A stretch of 11,352 nucleotides of DNA from JBEVEP01 sp040512755. GTDB taxonomy: Bacteria > Pseudomonadota > Alphaproteobacteria > Rhizobiales > Rhizobiaceae. Positions 1 through 6,894 of the stretch are shown piece by piece. Position 1 is the first letter of the stretch. Every line of letters begins with the position of its first letter. The DNA lies in contig JBEVEP010000199.1 in assembly GCA_040512755.1 (NCBI GenBank), positions 1-11,352 on the forward strand, given 5' to 3'. The notes beneath the pieces were generated by a model. It had not been told where the DNA came from. It made no database searches and saw only the letters and a program-made list of their open reading frames with translations. The translations under genes were made by a program, and so were the position numbers.

Positions 1-228
1 AGGACCGAAAATCCCATTGCCTTTCGACAGGGCAGATGTTTTCGGCTTCTGCGGCAAGGGAACGCCGAGTGCCTTTGAAAGGGCGGGGATCGACACCGCT
101 GGCGCACGCAGGGAAATGCGCTCAGCCGGAGCCAGCACATTGATGGCGACGCCGGAAGCGCCCACATTGCGCCCCGCCAATGCAGCGGAACGGGTCGCGG
201 CTGAGCTGATTGCGGAAGTCTTAGCCAT
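1..228 (-). CDS. soxG: sarcosine oxidase gamma subunit, N-terminal part (cut by window edge)
   Basis: The gene starts at an ATG (226-228) inside the end of soxA, overlapping it by 8 nt, and reads open to position 1, giving 76 codons that begin MAKTSAISSAATRSALAGRN. A Shine-Dalgarno sequence, AAGGGGGA, lies about 8 nt upstream within soxA codons, so translation is probably coupled to soxA. SoxG is the roughly 20-kDa gamma subunit of heterotetrameric sarcosine oxidase. It belongs to the same broad fold family as the C-terminal GcvT-like part of SoxA and helps build the folate side of the complex. The call rests mainly on position: the order soxB-soxD-soxA-soxG is the standard operon order, and the reading frame continues directly from soxA. 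The N-terminal residues alone are not diagnostic, and the 3' end lies outside the window. Confidence 0.85.
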   Translation of the reverse strand, partial: MAKTSAISSAATRSAALAGRNVGASGVAINVLAPAERISLRAPAVSIPALSKALGVPLPQKPKTSALSKGNGIFGP

Positions 229-3214
229 TGAGCCGATCCCCCTTCTCGTCGAAGAACACTGTGCCGGTGACTTCCACTTCGACCGATTTGTCCGGCATCG
301 GCACGAAGAGCGTCTCGCCCATGCGGCTGCGCCCATCGACCACCAGAGCCAGCGCAATTGAACGGTCGCAATTCTCTGACCAATAGCTCGACGTGACGTG
401 TCCGATCATCTTCATCGGGATCGGCTGACTTGGATCGACGACGACCTGCGCGCCTTCCTCAAGCACGGTATTCGGATCCTTCGTCTTCAGGCCGACCAAC
501 TGTTTTCTGCCCTTGGCGACAAGGTCGGGACGCGTCATGCCACGGATGCCGACGAAGTCCACCTTTTTCTTGCCAATCGCCCACTCGAGGCCGGCGTCGT
601 TCGGGGTCATAGTGCCGTCCGTTTCCTGGCCGACGAGGATATAGCCCTTCTCGGCGCGTAAGACGTGCATGGCCTCCGTGCCGTACGCACATGCATCGTG
701 CTTCTGGCCTTCCGCCCAGAGAGCCTCCCACACCGCCTGACCATAGTCAGCCGGCACGTTGACCTCGAAGCCCCGCTCGCCGCTGAACGACATGCGGAAG
801 AGTCGCGTCGGCACGCCGCAAATCTTCCCTTCGCGCACCGACATATGCGGCATTGCCGCGTCCGAGATGTCGATCCCTTCGATCAGCGGCTCGATGATGT
901 CGCGCGATTTCGGCCCCTGCACGGCAACAACAGCCCACTGTTCGGAGATCGATGTGAGCCAGACATTGAGATGTGGGAATTCGGTCTGGAGGTAGTCCTC
1001 CATATGATTCATGACCCGTGCCGCGCCGCCTGTGGTCGTCGTCACATGAAAGCGGTCGGTTGCGATACGACCGACTACGCCATCGTCATAGATAAAGCCG
1101 TCTTCCCTCAACATGATGCCATAGCGGCAGCGCCCTACTTCAAGCTTCTCCCACGGATTGGTGTAGAGCAGTTCCATGAATTTCGCCGCATCCGGACCGA
1201 CCACCTCGATCTTGCCGAGGGTGGAGGCGTCGAACAGCCCTGCAGTTTTGCGTACAGTCACGCATTCACGGTTGACCGCGGCATGCATGTCCTCGCCGGG
1301 TTGCGGGAAGTACCAGGCCCGTTTCCACTGCCCGACATCTTCGAACACAGCGCCATGGGCTTCTGCCCAGGAGTGAATCGCCGTCCTTCGCGTCGGATCG
1401 AACAGTGCTCCGCGCGCGTGGTTTACGATGGACCCGAACGTCACCGGCGTGTAGGGCGCGCGGAACGTCGTCAGCCCTACTTGCGGGATGTCATTCCCCA
1501 ACGTCTCTGCGGCGATGGCCAGTCCGTGCATATTCGACGTCTTGCCCTGGTCCGTCGCCATGCCCGTCGTCGTGAAACGCTTGACGTGCTCGATGGAGCG
1601 CATCCCCTCGCGAACGGCCAGACGGATATCCTTGGCAGTGACGTCGTTCTGGAAATCGACAAAGGCCTTCACCGTCGACTCCGGACCTGCCCCGGGCCCC
1701 GAACCCAGCATGCCGCCAGACCAGTTTTCCGTGGTCACGGCCTTCACTTTCACGCTCTTGCCACCCTTGCCGCCAGCCTGTTTCGCCGCCTGCTCTCCCG
1801 CGGCGATGGCCTCTGCAACGGTCGCTTCGAGCCCGTCTGTGCCGTTGCAAGCGCCTGCCGAGGCGCAATCCTGTGCGTATACGCCAGGCAGGAAACGCCT
1901 GGTGGAGTCGTCGAACGCCACCTTGCCGCGCGACTGCGAGAAAAGATGAACCGAAGGCGTCCACCCGGCCGACATCAGCAACGCATCGATGGGGATTGTG
2001 CGTGCCGTTCCGCCATTCTTCGGCTGGATCGTCATCGATGAAACACGCAGCTTGCCGCCCACTCCGGTCACCGCGCAGCCCTGATTGATCTCTATGCCGA
2101 GGGCCCGCGCCTCATCAATTGCCGGATCGGCAGGATTGTCACGGATATCGACGATTGCCGCAACGTTGACGCCAGCTTTCTTCAGGTCGATCGCAGCGGC
2201 GTAGGCTGAATCGTTGGCGGTATAGATACCGACATTCCTTCCGACCGCCACGCCGTAATGGCTTAGGTAAGCGCGGGCCGCAGATGCCAGCATGACGCCC
2301 GGGCGGTCATTGTCCGCAAAAACCATGTGCCTTTCGATGGCGCCCGTCGCGATGACGACACGTTTGGCTCGCACCTGCCAAAGCCGCTCGCGCGGCAGGT
2401 TTGTTCCCGGGCTTGCAAGGTGGTCGGTCACCCGTTCGATGAGGCCGACAAAATTCTGAGCGTAGTAGCCGAAAGCCGTCGTGCGCGGCAGCACGCGGAC
2501 ATTGTCCATCGCCGCCAGCTTTGCCACAGCATCCTGCGCCCAAGCCCAGCCATCGGCGCCATCGATTTTCGCGCCTGCCTCGAAGCGAAGGGCGCCGCCG
2601 AACTCAGGCTGTTCGTCGCATAGAATGACACGCACGCCCGTCTCGGCCGCGGCGAGCGCAGCCGCGATACCAGCAGCGCCACCGCCCAGAACCAGCACCT
2701 CACAATGCGCGAAACGGGAGGAATAGTGATCGGGATCCGGTTGGTCGGGAGCAACGCCGAGCCCGGCCGCCGCGCGAATATTCGGCTCGTAGAACTTTTT
2801 CCACGCAGCCTTCGGCCACATGAAGGTCTTGTAGTAGAAGCCAGCCGAAAACATCGGCGAGGCTAGCTCGTTGACCGCTCCGACATCGAAGGTCAGCGAG
2901 GGCCAGCGATTCTGGGATTTTGCGATGAGCCCGTCATAAACCTCCTGCACCGTGGCCCGGACATTCGGCGTCTTGCGAGCTGCGTCGCGCTCTATCGACA
3001 CCAGTGCGTTCGGCTCCTCGGCGCCCGCTGACAAAATTCCGCGCGGCCGGTGATATTTGAAGGAACGGCCGATGAGGTGGACGCCATTGGCAAGCAGCGC
3101 GGAGGCAAGGGTGTCGCCGGCTACTCCCGAATAGGACTGCCCGTCGAAGGTAAACCGCACGGTTTTCGCCGGAGTCAGGCGGCCAGCGCCGGAAACACGA
3201 TAGCTGCCGGACAT
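221..3214 (-). CDS. soxA: sarcosine oxidase alpha subunit
   Basis: This 997-residue protein has the usual SoxA size and architecture. Residues about 15-95 form a region related to the Fer2_4 ferredoxin-like domain but with no cysteine; the first Cys is residue 171, so it cannot carry a 2Fe-2S cluster. A dinucleotide-binding segment follows at about 172-210 with the glycine motif GGGAAG (177-182), and a second ATG-type flavoprotein motif lies near 288-291. Residues about 610-985 form a GcvT/aminomethyltransferase-like domain, expected to bind tetrahydrofolate and accept the methylene group as 5,10-methylene-THF. Family knowledge: SoxA binds NAD+ noncovalently and works in the cytoplasm with SoxB, SoxD and SoxG. 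Its ATG shares one base with the soxD stop (TGATG), and AAGGGAGA upstream serves as ribosome site. The TAA stop lies inside soxG. Confidence 0.97.
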   Translation of the reverse strand: MSGSYRVSGAGRLTPAKTVRFTFDGQSYSGVAGDTLASALLANGVHLIGRSFKYHRPRGILSAGAEEPNALVSIERDAARKTPNVRATVQEVYDGLIAKSQNRWPSLTFDVGAVNELASPMFSAGFYYKTFMWPKAAWKKFYEPNIRAAAGLGVAPDQPDPDHYSSRFAHCEVLVLGGGAAGIAAALAAAETGVRVILCDEQPEFGGALRFEAGAKIDGADGWAWAQDAVAKLAAMDNVRVLPRTTAFGYYAQNFVGLIERVTDHLASPGTNLPRERLWQVRAKRVVIATGAIERHMVFADNDRPGVMLASAARAYLSHYGVAVGRNVGIYTANDSAYAAAIDLKKAGVNVAAIVDIRDNPADPAIDEARALGIEINQGCAVTGVGGKLRVSSMTIQPKNGGTARTIPIDALLMSAGWTPSVHLFSQSRGKVAFDDSTRRFLPGVYAQDCASAGACNGTDGLEATVAEAIAAGEQAAKQAGGKGGKSVKVKAVTTENWSGGMLGSGPGAGPESTVKAFVDFQNDVTAKDIRLAVREGMRSIEHVKRFTTTGMATDQGKTSNMHGLAIAAETLGNDIPQVGLTTFRAPYTPVTFGSIVNHARGALFDPTRRTAIHSWAEAHGAVFEDVGQWKRAWYFPQPGEDMHAAVNRECVTVRKTAGLFDASTLGKIEVVGPDAAKFMELLYTNPWEKLEVGRCRYGIMLREDGFIYDDGVVGRIATDRFHVTTTTGGAARVMNHMEDYLQTEFPHLNVWLTSISEQWAVVAVQGPKSRDIIEPLIEGIDISDAAMPHMSVREGKICGVPTRLFRMSFSGERGFEVNVPADYGQAVWEALWAEGQKHDACAYGTEAMHVLRAEKGYILVGQETDGTMTPNDAGLEWAIGKKKVDFVGIRGMTRPDLVAKGRKQLVGLKTKDPNTVLEEGAQVVVDPSQPIPMKMIGHVTSSYWSENCDRSIALALVVDGRSRMGETLFVPMPDKSVEVEVTGTVFFDEKGDRLNG

Positions 3215-3603
3215 CAGGCGTCTCCCTTCTTCCGCGAGGAGCGTCTTGCGGCAGCTTTCTGCACATTGAGCTGATCCGGTGGCCGGTTCGCCCAGGCCGC
3301 CGGGCCACTTTCGTTCGCCGCCCGAACGATCTCAGGCTTCGGCTCGCCCGCCTTATAGGTCATCATGAATTTGTCGGTGACCGTGTCCCGCACCGCATTG
3401 AAGAAGCGCGCGCATCCGTGAATATGCCGCCAGCGCTCATAAATGATGCCCTTTGGGTTCGAGCGAATGAAGAAGAACTTCTCGAACTCCTCATCGGTTT
3501 CGTTGGCGATGTCAGCCGGGCGCGCAATGTGTGCTTCGCCTGCATTGCGGAATTCGAGTTCCGGACGCTCTTCCTCGCAATAAGGACAGCGGATGAGAAG
3601 CAT
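3214..3603 (-). CDS. soxD: sarcosine oxidase delta subunit
   Basis: A 129-residue protein beginning MLLIRCPYCEEERPELEF. It has the SoxD zinc-site signature: Cys6 and Cys9 in a CxxC knuckle, plus His60 and Cys64 in the segment RWRHIHGC. In characterised heterotetrameric sarcosine oxidases the delta subunit is a small zinc-binding protein that packs against the other subunits; it has no catalytic role of its own. The ATG at 3601-3603 is preceded by AAGGGG at good spacing and begins 17 nt after the soxB stop; longer in-frame starts run into soxB and are not credible. The C-terminus carries a basic extension (RRSSRKKGDA), and the protein seems longer than the roughly 100-residue SoxD known from Gram-positive bacteria. 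Its last codons also form the ribosome site of soxA. Confidence 0.96.
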   Translation of the reverse strand: MLLIRCPYCEEERPELEFRNAGEAHIARPADIANETDEEFEKFFFIRSNPKGIIYERWRHIHGCARFFNAVRDTVTDKFMMTYKAGEPKPEIVRAANESGPAAWANRPPDQLNVQKAAARRSSRKKGDA

Positions 3604-3620
3604 GATTTCCCCTTGCAGAA

Positions 3621-4874
3621 CTAGTGCGCGACGGCCGCCGCCGCCGCCTCGTCGATCAGACGGCCAGTGCGGAAGCGCTCGATGGTGAAAGGCGCGTTGA
3701 TCGGATGCGGATTGTCGTTGGCGATCGTATGGGCAAAGACATGGCCGGAACCCGGGGTCGCCTTGAAGCCGCCGGTTCCCCAGCCGCAATTCACGTAGAG
3801 GCCCGGCACCGGCGTCTTGGCTAGGATCGGCGAACGGTCCGGCGTCACGTCGACGATGCCACCCCAGGAACGCAGCATCTTCATGCGCGTGAACATCGGA
3901 AACATCTCGCATATCGCGTCGAGCGTGTGGTTCAGGATGTGTAGCCCACCGGTCTGCGAATAGGAGATGTACTGATCGGTTCCGGCGCCGATCACCAGTT
4001 CGCCCTTGTCCGACTGGGAAATGTAGGCATGCACTGTGTTCGACATTACGACGCACGGGAATACCGGCTTCACCGGCTCCGACACGAGAGCCTGCAGCGG
4101 ATAGCTTTCAAGCGGCATACGCACATCCGCCATCTGCATGATCACTGACGAATGGCCGGCTGCAACGACGCCGATCTTCTTGGCGCCGATGAAGCCGCGG
4201 GTCGTCTCGACGCCCGTCACATGGCCGTTCGGCGAGCGCTTGATGCCGGTCACCTCGCAATTCTGGATGATATGGACACCACGCGCGGACGCCGCCCGTG
4301 CATAGCCCCAGGCGACCGCGTCGTGGCGCGCCGTGCCTCCGCGACGCTGTAGCGCCGCGCCCACAACCGGATAACGCGCAGTCTTGGAAATGTTGAGCGG
4401 CGGACAATAGTCCTTCGCTTGTTCTGGCGTCAGCCATTCATTGTCGACGCCGTTCAGCCGGTTGGCATGGATGTGCCGCTTGAGCACCTGTGTGTCATGG
4501 ACGCTGTGCGCCAGCATCATGACGCCGCGCGCCGAATACATGACATTGTAGTTGAGGTCCTGGCTGAGCCCGTCCCAAAGTTTTACCGCATGATCGTAGA
4601 TGCCGGCGGATTCGTCGTAGAGGTAGTTGGAACGGATGATCGTCGTGTTGCGGCCGGTGTTACCGCCGCCCAGCCAGCCCTTTTCAAGCACAGCGACATT
4701 GGTGATGCCGTGCTCCTTTGCAAGGTAGTAGGCCGTGGCAAGTCCGTGCCCGCCAGCGCCCACGATGACGACGTCATACTCGTTCCTGGGATCAGGAGAC
4801 GCCCACTGCTCTTCCCACCCCTTGTGGCCGCGCATGGCCTCCCGGGCTATGGCAAAGACCGAATATTTCCGCAT
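3621..4874 (-). CDS. soxB: sarcosine oxidase beta subunit
   Basis: A 417-residue DAO-family flavoprotein that carries the sarcosine-oxidising site. The N-terminus MRKYSVFAIAREAMRGHKGW is typical of proteobacterial SoxB. The FAD-binding motif VIVGAGGHGLATAYYLAKE spans residues 36-54. His184 in GGTARHDAVAW matches the histidine that covalently holds FMN in known beta subunits, and the segment GWGTGGFK (364-371) is the conserved C-terminal flavin and substrate region. Sarcosine is oxidised here; electrons pass from FAD to FMN and then to oxygen, giving hydrogen peroxide. I chose the ATG at 4872-4874 because the family begins there. An in-frame TTG or GTG up to 5024 would add 50 low-similarity residues running through a hairpin. 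This is the first gene of soxBDAG. No terminator separates it from soxD. Confidence 0.97.
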   Translation of the reverse strand: MRKYSVFAIAREAMRGHKGWEEQWASPDPRNEYDVVIVGAGGHGLATAYYLAKEHGITNVAVLEKGWLGGGNTGRNTTIIRSNYLYDESAGIYDHAVKLWDGLSQDLNYNVMYSARGVMMLAHSVHDTQVLKRHIHANRLNGVDNEWLTPEQAKDYCPPLNISKTARYPVVGAALQRRGGTARHDAVAWGYARAASARGVHIIQNCEVTGIKRSPNGHVTGVETTRGFIGAKKIGVVAAGHSSVIMQMADVRMPLESYPLQALVSEPVKPVFPCVVMSNTVHAYISQSDKGELVIGAGTDQYISYSQTGGLHILNHTLDAICEMFPMFTRMKMLRSWGGIVDVTPDRSPILAKTPVPGLYVNCGWGTGGFKATPGSGHVFAHTIANDNPHPINAPFTIERFRTGRLIDEAAAAAVAH

Positions 4875-4896
4875 GTTTCCAAGCCTCGCAACGCCT

Positions 4897-4919
4897 GAAC
4901 CGGCCTTCGGCCCCGGTTC
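4897..4919 (-). promoter_or_regulatory. hairpin in the presumed soxB leader
   Basis: GAACC-GGCC (4897-4905) pairs with GGCC (4909-4912) and GGTTC (4915-4919), leaving a TTC loop and a 2-nt bulge. It ends 22 nt before the soxB start codon (4874) and would be in the untranslated leader if transcription starts beyond 4920. No T-run follows on the minus strand, so it is not a typical terminator. It could modulate translation or stability of the sox message, or be an operator; the sequence does not decide which. Confidence 0.4.
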
Positions 4920-5140
4920 GGGGCGACGTGTATCACTAGCGAATAGCCGCTGCCAGCTTTGCGCTGTTTGCGACGGCGATTGCCGCTTTGCGCCGGATCG
5001 GCATGTGCAAGATCCAGCGTGCATCCTCTCGGAGACCCGCCATATCGACGGTCAGCTTGGCTGTGGCGTCCTTTCCGCGCGGCTTATGCCTTGCGATTTT
5101 CGGCCCTGAAGGCGAAAGAAGCGTCGGCCTCCGCTTGCGG

Positions 5141-5169
5141 GTAGACAACAGAAACCGATTCTGCTATCA
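5141..5169 (+). promoter_or_regulatory. possible housekeeping promoter of rpsU
   Basis: GTAGAC (5141-5146), a 17-nt spacer, and CTATCA (5164-5169) each match four of six bases of the rhizobial sigma-70 pattern CTTGAC-N17-CTATAT. The predicted transcription start, around 5175-5177, would leave an rpsU leader of about 84 nt. The match is moderate and was found by eye. Confidence 0.35.
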
Positions 5170-5190
5170 GCCGCCACAATTCGTGGTGGC
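5170..5190 (+). repeat. inverted repeat at the start of the rpsU leader
   Basis: GCCGCCAC (5170-5177) and GTGGTGGC (5183-5190) form an 8-bp inverted repeat with one G-T wobble around a 5-nt loop. It lies just after the candidate -10 box. It could be an operator overlapping the start site or, if transcription begins earlier, an RNA hairpin in the leader. There is no T-run after it. Confidence 0.4.
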
Positions 5191-5259
5191 CAGCCACTGC
5201 GGAGGCATGAGGGTATTGCCGCTTGCCTCTTGATTAATAACCGAAAGACAGGATCACAC

Positions 5260-5502
5260 GTGCAGGTACTCGTCCGCGACAACAATGTTGATCAGGCGCT
5301 TCGCGCGCTGAAGAAAAAGATGCAGCGCGAAGGCATTTTCCGCGAAATGAAGATGCGCGGACACTACGAGAAGCCTTCCGAGAAGCGCGCCCGCGAGAAG
5401 GCGGAAGCCGTTCGCCGCGCCCGCAAGCTGGCGCGCAAGCGTGCACAGCGTGAAGGCCTGCTTCCAGGCGCAAAGCCTGCTCCGGCACGGCCAGCACGCT
5501 GA
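5260..5502 (+). CDS. rpsU: 30S ribosomal protein S21
   Basis: An 80-residue very basic protein; the sequence from the start codon, VQVLVRDNNVDQALRALKKK, is the typical alphaproteobacterial S21 N-terminus. The conserved core FREMKMR and the Arg/Lys-rich helical second half (KRAREKAEAVRRARKLARKR) follow. S21 binds the small subunit near the anti-Shine-Dalgarno end of 16S rRNA and assists initiation. The start is GTG at 5260-5262 with AGGA about 7 nt upstream. An in-frame TTG at 5230 would add ten unrelated residues. The tail after residue 67 (LLPGAKPAPARPAR) is Ala/Pro-rich. The gene stands alone, with its own candidate promoter and a strong terminator at 5540, so it is probably monocistronic. 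Alphaproteobacteria often have more than one S21 gene; whether this is the only copy cannot be seen here. Confidence 0.97.
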   Translation: MQVLVRDNNVDQALRALKKKMQREGIFREMKMRGHYEKPSEKRAREKAEAVRRARKLARKRAQREGLLPGAKPAPARPAR

Positions 5503-5539
5503 TCGCCTAGTTTTTGTCCTTTTTCAGGGATTAGTGCAG

Positions 5540-5578
5540 AGGTGGGGCGATGAACGAATCGCCGCCACCTTTTTGTTT
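5540..5578 (+). terminator. rho-independent terminator of rpsU
   Basis: AGGTGGGGCGAT (5540-5551) pairs with ATCGCC (5558-5563) and CCACCT (5565-5570) through a 12-bp stem with one bulged G and a 6-nt loop. TTTTGTTT (5571-5578) follows. It lies 38 nt after the rpsU stop. Confidence 0.92.
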
Positions 5579-5605
5579 CGACCGTTTCGCGGCCGGAACT
5601 CGAAG

Positions 5606-5731
5606 TGTGAGCACCGGCAAGCTGGATTCGATGCTCACATAGCTACGGAGCGGCAACTCCGATGGTGTCCGCCGTTCTGAATGCGAACCAGGACGCAGTT
5701 TCCTTCCGAGGCAGAGAAACTGCTTAGGAAG
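5606..5731 (+). other. cluster of inverted repeats between rpsU and the TPR gene
   Basis: Three hairpins follow one another. TGTGAGCA (5606-5613) and TGCTCACA (5632-5639) are a perfect 8-bp repeat with an 18-nt spacer. CGGAG (5646-5650) and CTCCG (5657-5661) flank a 6-nt loop. GCAGTTTC (5695-5702) and GAAACTGC (5716-5723) are a perfect 8-bp repeat with a 13-nt loop. CTTCC (5703-5707) inside that loop can pair alternatively with GGAAG (5727-5731). No open frame or tRNA-like feature is visible. It may be a small RNA, the structured leader of the downstream lipoprotein gene, or an operator region. Confidence 0.4.
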
Positions 5732-5756
5732 GCGCATAGGCGGGCAGAGGAGAGGG

Positions 5757-6611
5757 ATGATCGGCATGCGCGATATCACGAACGCCCCGAGACTCGGCTG
5801 GCGACACAGTGCGTTCGTTTTGCTTGTTCTTGCGACCCTGCCCCTTGCAGCGTGTCAGTCGGGACCGGCCGGTGAAATCACTACGATCGACACAGCTCAG
5901 GGATCGAACGAAAACATCGCCTCCCTCACCTCGGTGATCGAACGCAATTCGAGCGATCCGGAAGCCTACAATATTCGCGGCTCAGCCTATGGCCGCGCCG
6001 GCAAATATCGCGAGGCGATGAGGGATTTCGACAGGGCGATCGAGATCAACCCGAACTTCTACCAAGCCTATTCCAATCGGGCTCTCATCCATCGCTATGT
6101 CGGTGATCAAGCGAGTGCGCTCAATGACTATAACCGCGCCATTCAGCTGAACCCCAACTACGACGCCGCCTATATCGGCCGCGGCAACCTTTACCGCAAG
6201 GCGGGCCGAACCCAGGAAGCTTTCAACGATTTCCAGAAGGCGATCCAGCTCGATACGACTGACCCGCGGGCATACCACAATCGTGGTCTGATCTATCAAC
6301 AGCAGGGCCAGCATGCCTATGCTATCGAGGATTTCTCGACTGCAATCTCTCTCTCTCCCGACTCCGCGGAACCATATAACGGCCGGGGACTCTCCTATAT
6401 CGCGCAGAACGACGAGGAGAATGCCTTCGCCGACTTCAATATGGCGATCAAGCTCAATGATCGCGTGGCGGAAAGCTGGGCGAACCAGGCTTTGATCTAC
6501 GAGCGCCGGGGCGAGAAGGCCAAGGCCGCCAAGTCCTATGCGCGCGCAGCGCAGCTTGACCCCAACTACCAGCCGGCGGTGGAGGGCTTGGCCCGCACAC
6601 GCGGAGCCTGA
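5757..6611 (+). CDS. TPR-repeat lipoprotein
   Basis: A 284-residue predicted lipoprotein. A basic N-terminus and hydrophobic stretch (residues 18-30) lead to a lipobox, LAAC, with Cys33 as the acylated residue. After a short linker, six contiguous 34-residue tetratricopeptide repeats fill residues about 68-271, each with the canonical pattern of small and aromatic residues ending in AIxLxPN-type motifs. TPR arrays are protein-docking scaffolds, so this is probably a periplasmic adaptor anchored to a membrane by lipid. In size and layout it resembles NlpI-type lipoproteins, but orthology cannot be claimed from sequence alone. The ATG at 5757 is 4 nt after GAGGAGAGGG's core; a second in-frame ATG at 5766 would leave the signal peptide intact and is the alternative start. 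The rpsU terminator upstream means it likely has its own promoter, which I could not identify. Confidence 0.9.
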   Translation: MIGMRDITNAPRLGWRHSAFVLLVLATLPLAACQSGPAGEITTIDTAQGSNENIASLTSVIERNSSDPEAYNIRGSAYGRAGKYREAMRDFDRAIEINPNFYQAYSNRALIHRYVGDQASALNDYNRAIQLNPNYDAAYIGRGNLYRKAGRTQEAFNDFQKAIQLDTTDPRAYHNRGLIYQQQGQHAYAIEDFSTAISLSPDSAEPYNGRGLSYIAQNDEENAFADFNMAIKLNDRVAESWANQALIYERRGEKAKAAKSYARAAQLDPNYQPAVEGLARTRGA

Positions 6612-6655
6612 CCCCGCTTTTCCGTCCCGGAAATGGCACGACGTTTCCAGCGTGT

Positions 6656-6675
6656 AGAGTGCCCGCGCTCTTTGT
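6656..6675 (+). terminator. weak possible terminator of the TPR lipoprotein gene
   Basis: AGAGTG (6656-6661) and CGCTCT (6666-6671) form a 6-bp stem with one G-T wobble and a 4-nt loop, followed by TTGT. It lies about 45 nt after the stop codon. The stem is short and the T-run poor, so this is a tentative call. The rest of the 283-nt gap to the next gene shows no open frame of note; a small TCCGG/CCGGA repeat (6837-6855) lies upstream of the DUF992 gene. Confidence 0.3.
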
Positions 6676-6894
6676 AAACGACGCCGCGGCGCGAGCGTGA
6701 CGTGAACATTGCGAAGTGGTGCGTAGCGGCCAGTTTCGCCAATCCACCGTCCAATGTATGGCTGGAAACGGTAAATCGATCCGAAGCAGGCAGTCGTTTC
6801 GCCCAAATGTCGCAGTCCAGTGCCTGACCTTCGTCGTCCGGAACCTTGTTGCCGGAAGGCAGTTATCCCCCGACGACTCTCAGGAGGAACTGCA

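Larger units (their letters stand above)
4875..5259. other. divergent intergenic region between soxB and rpsU
   Basis: These 385 bases lie between two divergent genes and should hold the promoters of both. On the soxB side there is a strong hairpin (4897-4919). On the rpsU side there is a plausible promoter (5141-5169), a hairpin (5170-5190) and a nine-codon ATG-to-TGA frame (5207-5233). A minus-strand frame of 70 codons starting with TTG (4936-5148) is open, with about two thirds of third positions G or C by hand count. It has no evident ribosome site and no family I recognise, so I do not call it a gene. I could not identify a convincing sox promoter or a regulator binding site. Confidence 0.6.

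Noticed and set aside
15..95. Possible 2Fe-2S ferredoxin domain at the SoxA N-terminus (residue numbers)
   Set aside because: The fold relationship to Fer2_4 is plausible, but there is no cysteine before residue 171, so no cluster can be bound; this is normal for SoxA.
665..2041. Plus-strand open frame of 458 codons inside soxA
   Set aside because: It is entirely antisense to soxA, which has an intact, well-recognised 997-residue frame. Long antisense frames are expected in high-GC coding DNA. Composition is His/Arg-rich with no family resemblance.
3604..4056. In-frame upstream extension that would lengthen soxD to 280 residues
   Set aside because: It would run through the end of soxB in another frame. 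The ATG at 3603 has a good ribosome site and the family N-terminus (MLLIRCPYC).
4875..5024. In-frame 50-residue N-terminal extension of soxB
   Set aside because: The family begins at MRKYSVF; the extension is Ser/Arg-rich, uses a non-ATG start and passes through a hairpin.
5606..5639. TGTGA...TCACA arrangement resembling a CRP site
   Set aside because: The half-sites TGTGA and TCACA are 24 nt apart instead of the required 6, so it cannot be a canonical CRP/FNR operator.
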